A stretch of 64,000 nt of DNA from an uncultured Salinimicrobium sp. (GTDB taxonomy: Bacteria; Bacteroidota; Bacteroidia; Flavobacteriales; Flavobacteriaceae): contig CAMPKA010000001.1 of assembly GCA_946887075.1 (NCBI GenBank), forward strand, positions 1-64,000. Direction: 5' to 3'. The position numbers were made by a program, and so were the translations under genes. Below are positions 37,251-45,963 of the stretch, in pieces. Each line of letters starts with the position of its first letter. Positions within the stretch are counted from its first letter, which is position 1. A model generated the notes under the pieces. The model searched no databases and was not told the origin of the DNA. It was given only the letters and a program-made list of their open reading frames with translations.

Positions 37251-38849
37251 ATGTATCACGCACACTCCGACATATCTCTCACCAGAGCCGCATCAGAACT
37301 TACGGCTATTCAGAAGTTGGGCACGGGAATTTCCTGGACCGGAATTTTCCTCCTGATCCTTTCATTATTTGACCAGAACCTTCCAGACTCCTTATTATGG
37401 GTAGCCCTTACCACAATTCCCGCCGGGGTAATTCTGTTTGCGATAAGCGCGTACAGGGGCCGATCCTACGGAAGAAGGAATATTGGGATCCTGTTTCGCT
37501 CCATGACCTCCAGAGGAAGTCTGGCCTGGGGTACCGCTGTTCTGCTTACCGTCTTTTACATCACGCTGTACTGGTTTCCCCGGTTTCTTGGAATGAACTC
37601 CGAGGGAGCAAATAGCGGGTTGGTGGATTTTTTTGATCCGCTCAGCAGCATGATCAGCGGAGCCCCAGCTACGCAATGGTTCGTCTACGGCACGTTATAT
37701 ACCCTCGCAATTCTTGCCTTCGGTGTTAAATTCCTGTTCAAGTATCGTAGAAACAGGTATGAGACGCTCCGTACCCTCTCGGTCATGTTCTTTCAGCTCG
37801 GATTCGCTTTCCTGATTCCCGAACTACTGATGCGTCTTAACCAGCCTTACTTCAATCCCACTGTCATCTGGCCCCTGAATTACGATCTTTTTTCAGAATA
37901 CCGGCTGGAAGATTTTTTCTCTGCAGGAAACATCGGTATGTTCATGTTACTTTTTGGGATCGCCTCCATTTTTGTAATCACACCAGTGCTCACCTTTTTT
38001 TATGGAAAAAGATGGTACTGCTCCTGGGTCTGTGGCTGCGGAGGTCTTGCCGAGACAGCGGGAGATCCTTACAGACACCTTTCCGACAAAAGTTTAAAGG
38101 CGTGGAGACTGGAAAGGTGGATGATTCACACCGTGCTGGTTCTTGTAATCATTATGACGATAGCTGTAGTGTCCAGCTACTTGGATGAAAATACAGGGAT
38201 GTTCTGGCTTTCTAAAGAAATGTTTCTGGCCGGGACGGCTGTCTTGTTCATCCTGCTGTACGCTCTGATCATCATTTTCCGGGGGAAGCAAATTGCCCGT
38301 GACGCCCGACGTGCAGCCGTGGGTTTTCTTATGATCCTCCTGGCAATCCTCGCACTTTACTGGTTCAGTGGAATTACCTACGGATATCTACTGCGCCAGT
38401 GGTATGGGTTCTTGATCGGAGCAGCCTTTTCCGGGGTGATCGGGGTCGGTTTTTACCCGATCTTCGGAAACAGGGTCTGGTGCCGGTTCGGCTGCCCGAT
38501 GGCAGCCATCCTTGGAATGCAGCAAAGGCTTTTCTCGCGCTTCCGGATCACGACCAACGGGGGACAATGCATCTCCTGTGGTAATTGTTCCACCTATTGT
38601 GAAATGGGAATCGATGTTCGGTCATATGCGCAGAAAGGAGAGAATATTGTCCGATCCAGCTGCGTAGGTTGCGGAATATGCAGTGATGTCTGTCCCAGAG
38701 GAGTGCTTAAACTTGAAAACGGCCCCCTTAAGGGAAGGATCAATTCCGATGCTGTCCTCCTGGGAAACAATATCGATTTACTTGAACATCTTCGCCAGGA
38801 AAAAATCAGAACCAGAAATGAGGCAATCTCCCCCTTTAAAAATACCTGA
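37251..38849 (+). CDS. NapH/CcoG-like polytopic membrane 4Fe-4S protein
   Basis: 532 residues with about eight membrane helices and cysteine motifs like those of NapH: CSWVCGCGG after the first helix group and CRFGCPMAA after the second. The cytoplasmic C-terminus holds two classic 4Fe-4S binding sequences, CISCGNCSTYC and CVGCGICSDVCP. Such proteins carry electrons between quinones and soluble partners. Placed 4 bases after the FAD oxidoreductase, it may form with it a membrane electron path for arsenic reduction or for ArsS activation (inference). Its 3' end overlaps the next gene by 32 bases. Confidence 0.87.
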   Translation: MYHAHSDISLTRAASELTAIQKLGTGISWTGIFLLILSLFDQNLPDSLLWVALTTIPAGVILFAISAYRGRSYGRRNIGILFRSMTSRGSLAWGTAVLLTVFYITLYWFPRFLGMNSEGANSGLVDFFDPLSSMISGAPATQWFVYGTLYTLAILAFGVKFLFKYRRNRYETLRTLSVMFFQLGFAFLIPELLMRLNQPYFNPTVIWPLNYDLFSEYRLEDFFSAGNIGMFMLLFGIASIFVITPVLTFFYGKRWYCSWVCGCGGLAETAGDPYRHLSDKSLKAWRLERWMIHTVLVLVIIMTIAVVSSYLDENTGMFWLSKEMFLAGTAVLFILLYALIIIFRGKQIARDARRAAVGFLMILLAILALYWFSGITYGYLLRQWYGFLIGAAFSGVIGVGFYPIFGNRVWCRFGCPMAAILGMQQRLFSRFRITTNGGQCISCGNCSTYCEMGIDVRSYAQKGENIVRSSCVGCGICSDVCPRGVLKLENGPLKGRINSDAVLLGNNIDLLEHLRQEKIRTRNEAISPFKNT

Positions 38850-39549
38850 TTTCAGATTTCCTCCTGAGATCAGGGTCGTGATCCCGGCTTATAACGAGGA
38901 GAAGTCAATAGGCCTGGTTGTCCAAGACATTCCAGGAATGGTCCAGGAGATCATTGTAGTGAACAATGGCTCCACGGACAGCACTGCGCGGCGGGCCACC
39001 CTTGCAGGGGCTACTGTGCTTACAGAAGAACGGAAAGGATATGGTCGTGCCTGCCTCACTGCTCTGGAGTATATCTCCCGAAATGGCCTTACCCCGGATA
39101 TCGTGGTTTTTCTTGATGGGGATTACAGCGACTTTCCCGAGGAGCTCCCGAAATTGATCATCCCAATTCTGGAGGAAGGAATGGACATGGTGGTCGGGGC
39201 AAGGGTTTCCCGGTGGCGAGAGAAGGGAGCGATGACGCCGCCACAGAGATTCGGAAATCGTCTGGCGTGCACGCTGATGGGAGTGCTTTTCCAATCTCCA
39301 TTCACAGACTTGGGTCCCTTTCGGGCCATCCGTTACGACAGACTGACCGGATTGGGCATGCAGGACCTGACCTATGGATGGACAATAGAAATGCAGTTGA
39401 AGGCCTTGAAGAAAGGATATAAATGTAGGGAGGTGCCGGTGCATTACCGCAACCGGATTGGCACTTCGAAGGTCTCCGGAACAGTAAAAGGAGCGACCCT
39501 TGCAGGAGTTAAAATATTGAGTTGGATTTTCAAATACAGTCTCAGGTAA
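38818..39549 (+). CDS. Family 2 glycosyltransferase, polyprenyl-phosphate sugar synthase-like
   Basis: 243 residues from the ATG at 38818 (MRQSPPLKIPDF); a far upstream start would lie deep within the iron-sulfur gene. GT2 fold of the dolichyl-phosphate-mannose synthase branch: VVIPAYNEEKSIGLVV, NNGSTDSTA, FLDGDYSD as the metal-binding acidic pair, FTDLGPFRAIRYD and YGWTIEMQLKALKKGY. It has no membrane helix. It would load a sugar from a nucleotide donor onto polyprenyl phosphate for use by a GT-C enzyme, such as the one at 41021. Overlaps the previous gene by 32 bases and the next by 1. Confidence 0.85.
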   Translation: MRQSPPLKIPDFRFPPEIRVVIPAYNEEKSIGLVVQDIPGMVQEIIVVNNGSTDSTARRATLAGATVLTEERKGYGRACLTALEYISRNGLTPDIVVFLDGDYSDFPEELPKLIIPILEEGMDMVVGARVSRWREKGAMTPPQRFGNRLACTLMGVLFQSPFTDLGPFRAIRYDRLTGLGMQDLTYGWTIEMQLKALKKGYKCREVPVHYRNRIGTSKVSGTVKGATLAGVKILSWIFKYSLR

Positions 39550-41024
39550 TGGAAGAAAGCATAATCATCCTGTTCTCCCTGGTCCTTTTCTTCATCTTTC
39601 TTTACAGCCTTTCTGTGCTGCACCTGCTTATCAATTACCTGCGATGCCGGAGAAGAGAACAGCCCTCCCTGATCATGACTGCGGAATCCTTGCCCTTTGT
39701 GACCATTCAACTGCCGATTTTCAATGAACGGCCTGTGGTGGAACGGCTCTTAAGGAACATTGCGAAGATGGACTATCCACGGGAAAAACTCGAAGTTCAG
39801 GTTCTCGACGACTCGGATGACGATTCTCCTGAATTCACCTCTAAACTGATCGCAGAAATGTGCGAATCCGGAATCCGGTTCCGGCATATCCGCCGTGAAT
39901 CAAGAAGTGGATTCAAAGCCGGCGCCTTAAAGAGGGGGCTGGAAACAGCAATTGGGGATTTTGTGGCCATTTTTGATGCCGATTTCCTACCGGAAAGGGA
40001 CTGGCTCAAGAAAACCTTACCCGCCTTTGAGAACCCGCAAATAGGAGTGGTGCAGACGCGATGGGGGCATCTAAATGACAACTATTCGCTGCTCACCCGG
40101 CTCCAGGCTTTCCTGCTGGATTATCATTTTATCCTGGAACAAAATGGCAGGAATTACGGCAATCATTTTATCAACTTCAATGGAACGGCGGGAATCTGGA
40201 GAAGGTCCTGTATTCTGGATGCCGGAGACTGGCAGGGGGATACGCTCACAGAAGATCTCGATCTCAGTTACCGGGCACAGCTTAGGGGATGGCGCATAAA
40301 ATATCTCAGTAACATCAGGACCATGGCAGAGATACCCATCACACTTCAGGCTGCCCGAGCTCAGCAATTCCGATGGAACAAGGGAGCAGCAGAGAACTTC
40401 AGAAAGAACTTCAAGAAGGTGATTTCAGCCTCGGGTTTATCGTGGACCACGCGGATCCATGCCTTCTTTCATCTTTTCAACAGCAGTCTTTTTGTTTTAC
40501 TCCTCCTCCTGGGGCTTCTGAGTTTCCTCGTCCTCTTTACAGGATTTCAAGGCGCGCCAGCTCCCTTGCGATCCTTACTGCCTGTTTTCAGTATTTGCCC
40601 TCTGATTTTTTTCTTATCCTATTGGGTTGCTTATTCTGAAGCCAATGGCGGGGGATGGAAAAATTTTCTGCGTTACGTCCCCTTGTTTTTCGGATTCTTC
40701 TCAATCGCGATGGGTTTGTCGGTCAGCAATTCGGTTGCCGTAATCGAAGGACATCTCGGTAAAAAAAGCCCTTTTATCCGAACCAGGAAGTTCAACCTGG
40801 GAAAAGAGGAAAAGCTAAAGAAACAGCAGCCGACAAAGATGGATTTCCGCATGTTGTTGGAAACCCTATTCATGCTTCTTTTCGGTGCTGCTCTTGTAAT
40901 CGGGATTGCCCAACAGACCTACAGTTTGATTCTATTTCATCTCATGCTTTTCCTGGGGTTCAGCTATGTGACGGGCCTTTCCATCTCTGAAGGAATCTCC
41001 TTCCGCCGAAAATCTCCGCGATGA
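39549..41024 (+). CDS. Membrane-bound processive family 2 glycosyltransferase
   Basis: 491 residues from the ATG overlapping the previous stop (TAATG, 39547-39551). One N-terminal helix, then a GT2 domain with the D,D,D,QxxRW set of cellulose-synthase-like enzymes: VQVLDDSDDDS, FDADFLPE, LTEDLDLSYR and QQFRWNKG. About five C-terminal helices follow. It resembles beta-glucan or glucomannan synthase-type enzymes and should use nucleotide sugars at the inner membrane. Start overlaps by one base, end by four, so it is firmly part of the operon. Confidence 0.87.
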   Translation: MEESIIILFSLVLFFIFLYSLSVLHLLINYLRCRRREQPSLIMTAESLPFVTIQLPIFNERPVVERLLRNIAKMDYPREKLEVQVLDDSDDDSPEFTSKLIAEMCESGIRFRHIRRESRSGFKAGALKRGLETAIGDFVAIFDADFLPERDWLKKTLPAFENPQIGVVQTRWGHLNDNYSLLTRLQAFLLDYHFILEQNGRNYGNHFINFNGTAGIWRRSCILDAGDWQGDTLTEDLDLSYRAQLRGWRIKYLSNIRTMAEIPITLQAARAQQFRWNKGAAENFRKNFKKVISASGLSWTTRIHAFFHLFNSSLFVLLLLLGLLSFLVLFTGFQGAPAPLRSLLPVFSICPLIFFLSYWVAYSEANGGGWKNFLRYVPLFFGFFSIAMGLSVSNSVAVIEGHLGKKSPFIRTRKFNLGKEEKLKKQQPTKMDFRMLLETLFMLLFGAALVIGIAQQTYSLILFHLMLFLGFSYVTGLSISEGISFRRKSPR

Positions 41025-42367
41025 CACGGATCAAATTCCATAAATTTCCTTTTCTGCTGGCACTGACTGCAGCGGCCTTCTACTGGACCTTCGGATATGA
41101 TTTATTACGGGCAGATCTTTGGAGATTGCTGATGCTTTACGGAGCCTTGTTCTTCATCACCTGGAAGTTCCTTCAACTCGAGAAGAACCCAAAGATCCTC
41201 TTGTTATCCGCCGTGATCTTCAGGCTGGTCTTTTTGGTTTCCTTACCTGCCCTGTCACCGGATTTCTACAGGTTTATATGGGACGGCAGTCTTTTGCTGC
41301 AAGGGAACAATCCCCTACTCGCTACCCCTTCGGAATGGATGGCCCGCCTTCCGGAGATCCCTCCCCTCCTTGCCGAGAGCTATACAGGAATGACTTCCCT
41401 GAGCCGAGAAAACCCGAGCAGCTATCCTCCTCTGAAACAGGTTCTGTTCGCGGGGTCTGTGGCATTAGGAGGCGGAACGGTACTCGGCACTATTGTTGCC
41501 ACTCGGATGCTGCTGCTGTTTGCCGATTTGGGCACCTGGTTTTTCGGGAGCCGGTTGCTGCGGTATTTCCACCTGCCATCAGAAAGGATTTATTGGTATC
41601 TGCTCAATCCGCTCATCATCATTGAACTCACGGGAAATCTGCATTTCGAAGGACTCATGGTGTTTTTCCTCTCTGCTGCCCTCTGGCTTCTGACAAGGAA
41701 TAAGGTAATCCCGAGCAGCCTGGTGTTCAGTCTTTCTGTACTGATTAAACTATTGCCATTGCTCCTGCTGCCCGCGCTGTTCCGGTTTTTAAGACCTCGG
41801 AAAGCGGTCGTGTTTTATGCGATTAATGTTGCCGTGGTTTTCCTGGCATTTCTTCCCTTCCTCTCCTGGGACTCCCTTTGGAACTACGGCGCCAGTCTAC
41901 GACTATGGTTCCAGGATTTCGAATTTAATGCAAGCTTGTGGTACATCATCCGGTGGATCGGCTTTCAGATGGAAGGCTACAATACCTTGGTTTATGTGGG
42001 ACCTGTGATGGCCATGACCGCTGCAGTTGTCATACTGGGAATCGGACTGATCAGAAAAAATGCCACTCTCAAGGAGGTGATGACTTCAATGTTATTCAGC
42101 CTTAGCGTCTATTTCTTTCTATCCAGTACAGTGCATCCCTGGTACCTTTGTACCCTGGTATTCCTGAGCATCTTTACGCGGTACAGATTTCCGATCGTCT
42201 GGAGTCTGATGGTCTTTTTAAGCTATGGCGCCTACTCCAGGGCCGGCCATGAAGAAAACCTGTGGCTGATTGCAGCAGAATATCTTGTGGTGTTCCTTGT
42301 CCTTATTTCAGAAATGCGGATCGGACCCCGTGACCTGATCTTTCGCAGCAAATCTCTTTCCGGATAG
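41021..42367 (+). CDS. GT-C-like polytopic membrane glycosyltransferase
   Basis: 448 residues, about 11 membrane helices. The first extracytoplasmic loop carries PDFYRFIWDGSLLLQGNNPL, the Asp- and Arg-containing signature of GT87/mannosyltransferase-like GT-C proteins using polyprenyl-phosphate sugars; STVHPWYLC near residue 370 is another GT-C-type loop. The donor could come from the synthase-like gene at 38818. Last gene of the operon; overlaps the previous gene by 4 bases. Acceptor unknown, probably a lipid or surface glycan (inference). Confidence 0.8.
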   Translation: MTRIKFHKFPFLLALTAAAFYWTFGYDLLRADLWRLLMLYGALFFITWKFLQLEKNPKILLLSAVIFRLVFLVSLPALSPDFYRFIWDGSLLLQGNNPLLATPSEWMARLPEIPPLLAESYTGMTSLSRENPSSYPPLKQVLFAGSVALGGGTVLGTIVATRMLLLFADLGTWFFGSRLLRYFHLPSERIYWYLLNPLIIIELTGNLHFEGLMVFFLSAALWLLTRNKVIPSSLVFSLSVLIKLLPLLLLPALFRFLRPRKAVVFYAINVAVVFLAFLPFLSWDSLWNYGASLRLWFQDFEFNASLWYIIRWIGFQMEGYNTLVYVGPVMAMTAAVVILGIGLIRKNATLKEVMTSMLFSLSVYFFLSSTVHPWYLCTLVFLSIFTRYRFPIVWSLMVFLSYGAYSRAGHEENLWLIAAEYLVVFLVLISEMRIGPRDLIFRSKSLSG

Positions 42368-42390
42368 GGGAAAGCATTTCCATCCTCTTG

Positions 42391-42427
42391 CTCGGAATGA
42401 TTCCACTTTCTGCGCTCACATTCCGAG
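42391..42427. terminator. Inverted repeat between convergent operons
   Basis: CTCGGAATG (42391-42399) and CATTCCGAG (42419-42427) are perfect 9-base arms around a 19-base loop, between the ends of two convergent operons. The right arm contains the last codons and the stop of the gene at 42416. No T-run follows on either side, so intrinsic termination is uncertain. Confidence 0.35.
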
Positions 42428-43387
42428 TATGTACGCAAACATAAGCGGTGCCACGATGGTGGCATCGCTCTCCACAATGAATTTTGGCGTATTGATATCA
42501 AGCTTGCCCCAGGTAATCTTTTCATTCGGTACCGCTCCTGAATAGCTTCCGTAACTGGTAGTCGAATCCGAAATCTGGCAGAAGTAACTCCAGAAGGGAG
42601 TATCGGTACGTTCCATATCCTGGTAAAGCATAGGCACCACGCAAATCGGGAAATCTCCGGCTATACCCCCCCCGACTTGGAAAAAGCCAATCCCCTTATC
42701 GGAATGGTCGGTATACCAGTCAGCAAGGTACACCATGTACTCGATACCCGATTTCATGGTACTCGCCTTTAATTCTCCTTTCAGCACGTATGAGGCAAAT
42801 ATATTTCCCATGGTACTATCCTCCCATCCCGGCACTACCATGGGAAGATTTTTTTCGGCAGCTGCATATACCCAGGAATCCTTCAGGTCGATCTCATAGT
42901 ACTCTTCGAGAGCGCCTGAAAGAAGCAACTTGTACATGAACTCATGTGGGAAATATCGTTCTCCTGCAGCTTCGGCATCCTTCCATATCTTCACGATATG
43001 TTTCTGAATCCTGCGGAAAGCCTCCTCCTCAGGAATACACGTATCGGTCACCCGGTTAAGTCCCTTTTCCAGTAGGTCCCACTCGTCCTTGGCTGTCAGG
43101 TCCCTGTAATGCGGGATTCTTTCATAGTGCGAATGAGCCACCAGATTCATCACATCCTCCTCCAGATTCGCTCCAGTACAGGAAACGATATGGACTTTGT
43201 CCTGCCGAATCATTTCCGCAAAGATTTTTCCCAGTTCGGCTGTACTCATTGCACCGGCCAGGGTAACCATCATCCTGGAGCCCTTCTCAAGTTGCTCCCT
43301 ATAGGAAGCTGAAGCGTCCACAAGGGCGGCGGCATTAAAATGTTTATAGTATTTTTCTACGAAACCTGTTATTTCTCCTTTACTCAT
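42416..43387 (-). CDS. Deoxyhypusine synthase-family protein, probable polyamine (homospermidine-type) synthase
   Basis: 323 residues from the ATG at 43387, which overlaps the agmatinase stop by 8 bases; another ATG six codons upstream exists. The fold keeps the NAD-binding and catalytic features of deoxyhypusine synthase: TLAGAMSTAELGKIF, SCTGANLEEDV, GGGIAGDF and the active-site Lys in EKITWGKLDI near the C-terminus. Bacteria lack eIF5A, so the aminobutyl group is expected to go to a polyamine, as in homospermidine formation from putrescine. Co-transcribed with agmatinase, which makes putrescine, and near arginine decarboxylase. Confidence 0.88.
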   Translation of the reverse strand: MSKGEITGFVEKYYKHFNAAALVDASASYREQLEKGSRMMVTLAGAMSTAELGKIFAEMIRQDKVHIVSCTGANLEEDVMNLVAHSHYERIPHYRDLTAKDEWDLLEKGLNRVTDTCIPEEEAFRRIQKHIVKIWKDAEAAGERYFPHEFMYKLLLSGALEEYYEIDLKDSWVYAAAEKNLPMVVPGWEDSTMGNIFASYVLKGELKASTMKSGIEYMVYLADWYTDHSDKGIGFFQVGGGIAGDFPICVVPMLYQDMERTDTPFWSYFCQISDSTTSYGSYSGAVPNEKITWGKLDINTPKFIVESDATIVAPLMFAYILGM

Positions 43388-44258
43388 CTTCTTCGTCTTC
43401 TTCATTATAATTTTGGTACTTGAACTTGTAGCTCAGCATTTTGTAGTACAGTTTGGCGGCAAGAAAATCAGAGGATTTGTCCTTCTCATTTGGCTTCAGC
43501 TCTACAATATCGAATCCGACCACGTTCTTCTTCTTAAACATCAGCTTGAGAAATTCCAGGGTCTCGTACCAGAACATGCCTCCTGGCTCAGGCGTACCTG
43601 TGGAAGGAACCACTGAAGGATCAAAGACATCAAGATCTATAGTGATAAACACGTTGGGGGTCATTTGTCCGATCGCATCATCCATCCAGTCCTCATAAAG
43701 GTCATGTGCAAAATAGGTCTGATTCTCATCCATATGGTCGACCTCTGAAATGTCCATAGAACGGATCCCTACCTGAATAAGATTGGTCGTTTTGCTGGCC
43801 TCATGAACTGCGCAGGCATGATTACAGGAGGAGCCCTGGTAGCTTTCCCGGAGATCAGCGTGCGCATCGAGTTGCACAACAGTTAAATCTTCAAAGGTTT
43901 CATTAAAAGCTCTGATGCTACCGATAGAAATCGAATGCTCTCCCCCGAAAAGGGTCACAAATTTTTCCTGTTTCAGGTAGTTTCGTGTCGTTTTATGGAC
44001 GGCTTCCACCATTTTTTCCGGAGAAGCATCTTCTGTGACAGGAGGAGCCAGATAAACCCCTTTCTTATATACCTCCGACCTGGTCTCGATATCATAGAGC
44101 TCCATATTCTCAGAAGCCTCCAGGAAAGCCTCCGGTCCTTTGTCTGCTCCCTTACCCCACGTACTCGTTCCATCATATGGTACCGGGATCAACACTACTT
44201 TTGCGTCATCCAAGCGGGTATACTTGTCTGGAATGCCGGCATAATTCGTTTTACTCAT
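43380..44258 (-). CDS. speB: Agmatinase
   Basis: 292 residues, ureohydrolase family. The binuclear manganese ligands are in GGEHSISIG, QLDAHADLR and TIDLDVFDPS; the whole length is typical of SpeB. It hydrolyses agmatine to putrescine and urea in the cytoplasm, the step after arginine decarboxylase, which lies 62 bases upstream. A strongly acidic C-terminal tail (EEDEEDE) is encoded in the overlap with the next gene. Confidence 0.93.
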   Translation of the reverse strand: MSKTNYAGIPDKYTRLDDAKVVLIPVPYDGTSTWGKGADKGPEAFLEASENMELYDIETRSEVYKKGVYLAPPVTEDASPEKMVEAVHKTTRNYLKQEKFVTLFGGEHSISIGSIRAFNETFEDLTVVQLDAHADLRESYQGSSCNHACAVHEASKTTNLIQVGIRSMDISEVDHMDENQTYFAHDLYEDWMDDAIGQMTPNVFITIDLDVFDPSVVPSTGTPEPGGMFWYETLEFLKLMFKKKNVVGFDIVELKPNEKDKSSDFLAAKLYYKMLSYKFKYQNYNEEDEEDE

Positions 44259-44320
44259 TGGTTGGCGATTGTTGAATTCTGGTTTCTAAGATTAATGAAA
44301 ATAAATTTATAAAAAAACCT

Positions 44321-45718
44321 TTACCCGTTATACCCAAGAATCCTTAAGAAGTCCTCGGGCTCCTGTTGCTCTCTGAAAAGGCTGGTCTGAAGATCACCGT
44401 TTTCATCTTTATTGATCAGCAACTGTTTGGGTTGGGGGATCAGGCAGTGCTGGAGCCCGCCGTACCCACCGATGGTATCCTGGTAGGCTCCGGTGTTAAA
44501 GAAGCCAATGTACAGCGGCCTGTCCTTTTTGTATTTGGGCAGATAAATCGCATTGGTGTTCTGTTCGCTGTTGTAATAGTCATCGCTGTCACAGGTCAGT
44601 CCCCCCAGCAGAACCCTTTCGTATTCATCATTCCAGCGGTTGATTGCGAGCATGACGAACTTCTTGCTGATCGCCCAGGTATCCGGCAGGGTCGTAATAA
44701 ATGAGGAATTAATCATATTCCACTTCTCCCTGTCGTTCTGCTGTTTCTGATACAGGATCTCGTATATCGCGCCACCGCTTTCCCCCACTGTGAAGGATCC
44801 GAATTCGGTGAAGATATGGGGAACCTCAACCTCTGCCTCATCACAGGCGATCTTGATCTGGTTCACGATCTCTTCCACCATGTACTGATAGTCATAGTCA
44901 AAGGCCAGGGAATTCTTCACAGGAAATCCTCCTCCGATATTAAGACTGTCCAGACTTGGGCTTATCCGCTTGAGATTGATATACACCTTAAGACACTTCA
45001 ACAGCTCATTCCAGTAATACGAGGTATCCCGGATCCCTGTGTTGATGAAGAAGTGCAGCATCTTAAGTTCCACCTGCTCATTTTCCCGTATCTGTTTGTT
45101 GTAGAATGGCACGATATTCTTGTATCCTATTCCAAGTCTTGAGGTGTAGAATTCGAACTTCGGTTCCTCTTCAGAGGCAATACGGATCCCTATTTTAAAT
45201 TTACCTTCTATGGCATCGGTCAACAGATCGATCTCCTCGTAATTGTCGATGATCGGAATACAATTATTGTGTCCGTTGTTGATCAGGTTGGCGATGTTGG
45301 AGACATAGCTGTTCCGTTTAAAGCCGTTACAGATGACATAGGTGTCATCGGTGATCTTCCCCTTATTCTTTAGGTTCTCCACAATGTCGATATCAACTGC
45401 TGCAGAGGTCTCGATATGGATGTCATTCTTCAGAGCTTCATTTAAGACATGCTCAAAATGAGAACTTTTGGTGCAATAGCAGTAATTGTAACTACCGGGG
45501 TAGTCATGTTTTGCCAGGGCATCGCTGAACCATTTTTTTGCTTTGATAATATTCTCTGAAATCTTTGGGAGATAGGTGAATTTTAAGGGGGCTCCGTATT
45601 CTCTAACGAGTTCCATTAGATCTATTCCATGGAAGTGGAGCTCGCTGTCTTCCACTTTGAATTCCTCCTGGGGAAAATAGTAGGTCTGGTCGATCAGGTC
45701 GCTGTATTTCGTATTCAA
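44321..45718 (-). CDS. speA: Arginine decarboxylase, alanine-racemase fold
   Basis: 465 residues, shorter than the ~650-residue E. coli SpeA but the usual size of the flavobacterial type. PLP-binding Lys in SYNYCYCTKSSHFEHVL, the phosphate-binding glycines in LNIGGGFPV and the active-site Cys/Asp in GGLTCDSDD. It makes agmatine from arginine to feed the agmatinase downstream. A TAnnTTTG promoter element sits about 175 bases upstream, so the transcript probably has a long leader. Confidence 0.9.
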   Translation of the reverse strand: MNTKYSDLIDQTYYFPQEEFKVEDSELHFHGIDLMELVREYGAPLKFTYLPKISENIIKAKKWFSDALAKHDYPGSYNYCYCTKSSHFEHVLNEALKNDIHIETSAAVDIDIVENLKNKGKITDDTYVICNGFKRNSYVSNIANLINNGHNNCIPIIDNYEEIDLLTDAIEGKFKIGIRIASEEEPKFEFYTSRLGIGYKNIVPFYNKQIRENEQVELKMLHFFINTGIRDTSYYWNELLKCLKVYINLKRISPSLDSLNIGGGFPVKNSLAFDYDYQYMVEEIVNQIKIACDEAEVEVPHIFTEFGSFTVGESGGAIYEILYQKQQNDREKWNMINSSFITTLPDTWAISKKFVMLAINRWNDEYERVLLGGLTCDSDDYYNSEQNTNAIYLPKYKKDRPLYIGFFNTGAYQDTIGGYGGLQHCLIPQPKQLLINKDENGDLQTSLFREQQEPEDFLRILGYNG

Positions 45719-45893
45719 TTTGTTGAATAAGTTTGAAAGTTAAAAATTAGAAATTCTGAACCAATGCTCGAAAAATACTGTGATAAAAATTTGTTAAGGC
45801 TCCTGCCGGTCAGCGTAGAAATCGGCACGAGCAATCGAGATCCAAAAGAAAGGTCCCGCGGTGGTCTTTTCATCAATCCGGATTAAAAAGAAG

Positions 45894-45901
45894 CAAATGT
45901 A
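45894..45901 (-). promoter_or_regulatory. TAnnTTTG -7 element upstream of speA
   Basis: On the minus strand the sequence reads TACATTTG, a full match to the Bacteroidota -7 consensus. Transcription from here would leave a leader of about 170 bases before the arginine decarboxylase start. No good -33 element is visible, so the call is moderate. Confidence 0.4.
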
Positions 45902-45963
45902 TTAAAAAGAGAAACGGATCGAGATTTTTTTTACCCCTTTGGTGCTGTTGTGGTTTTCGTAAA

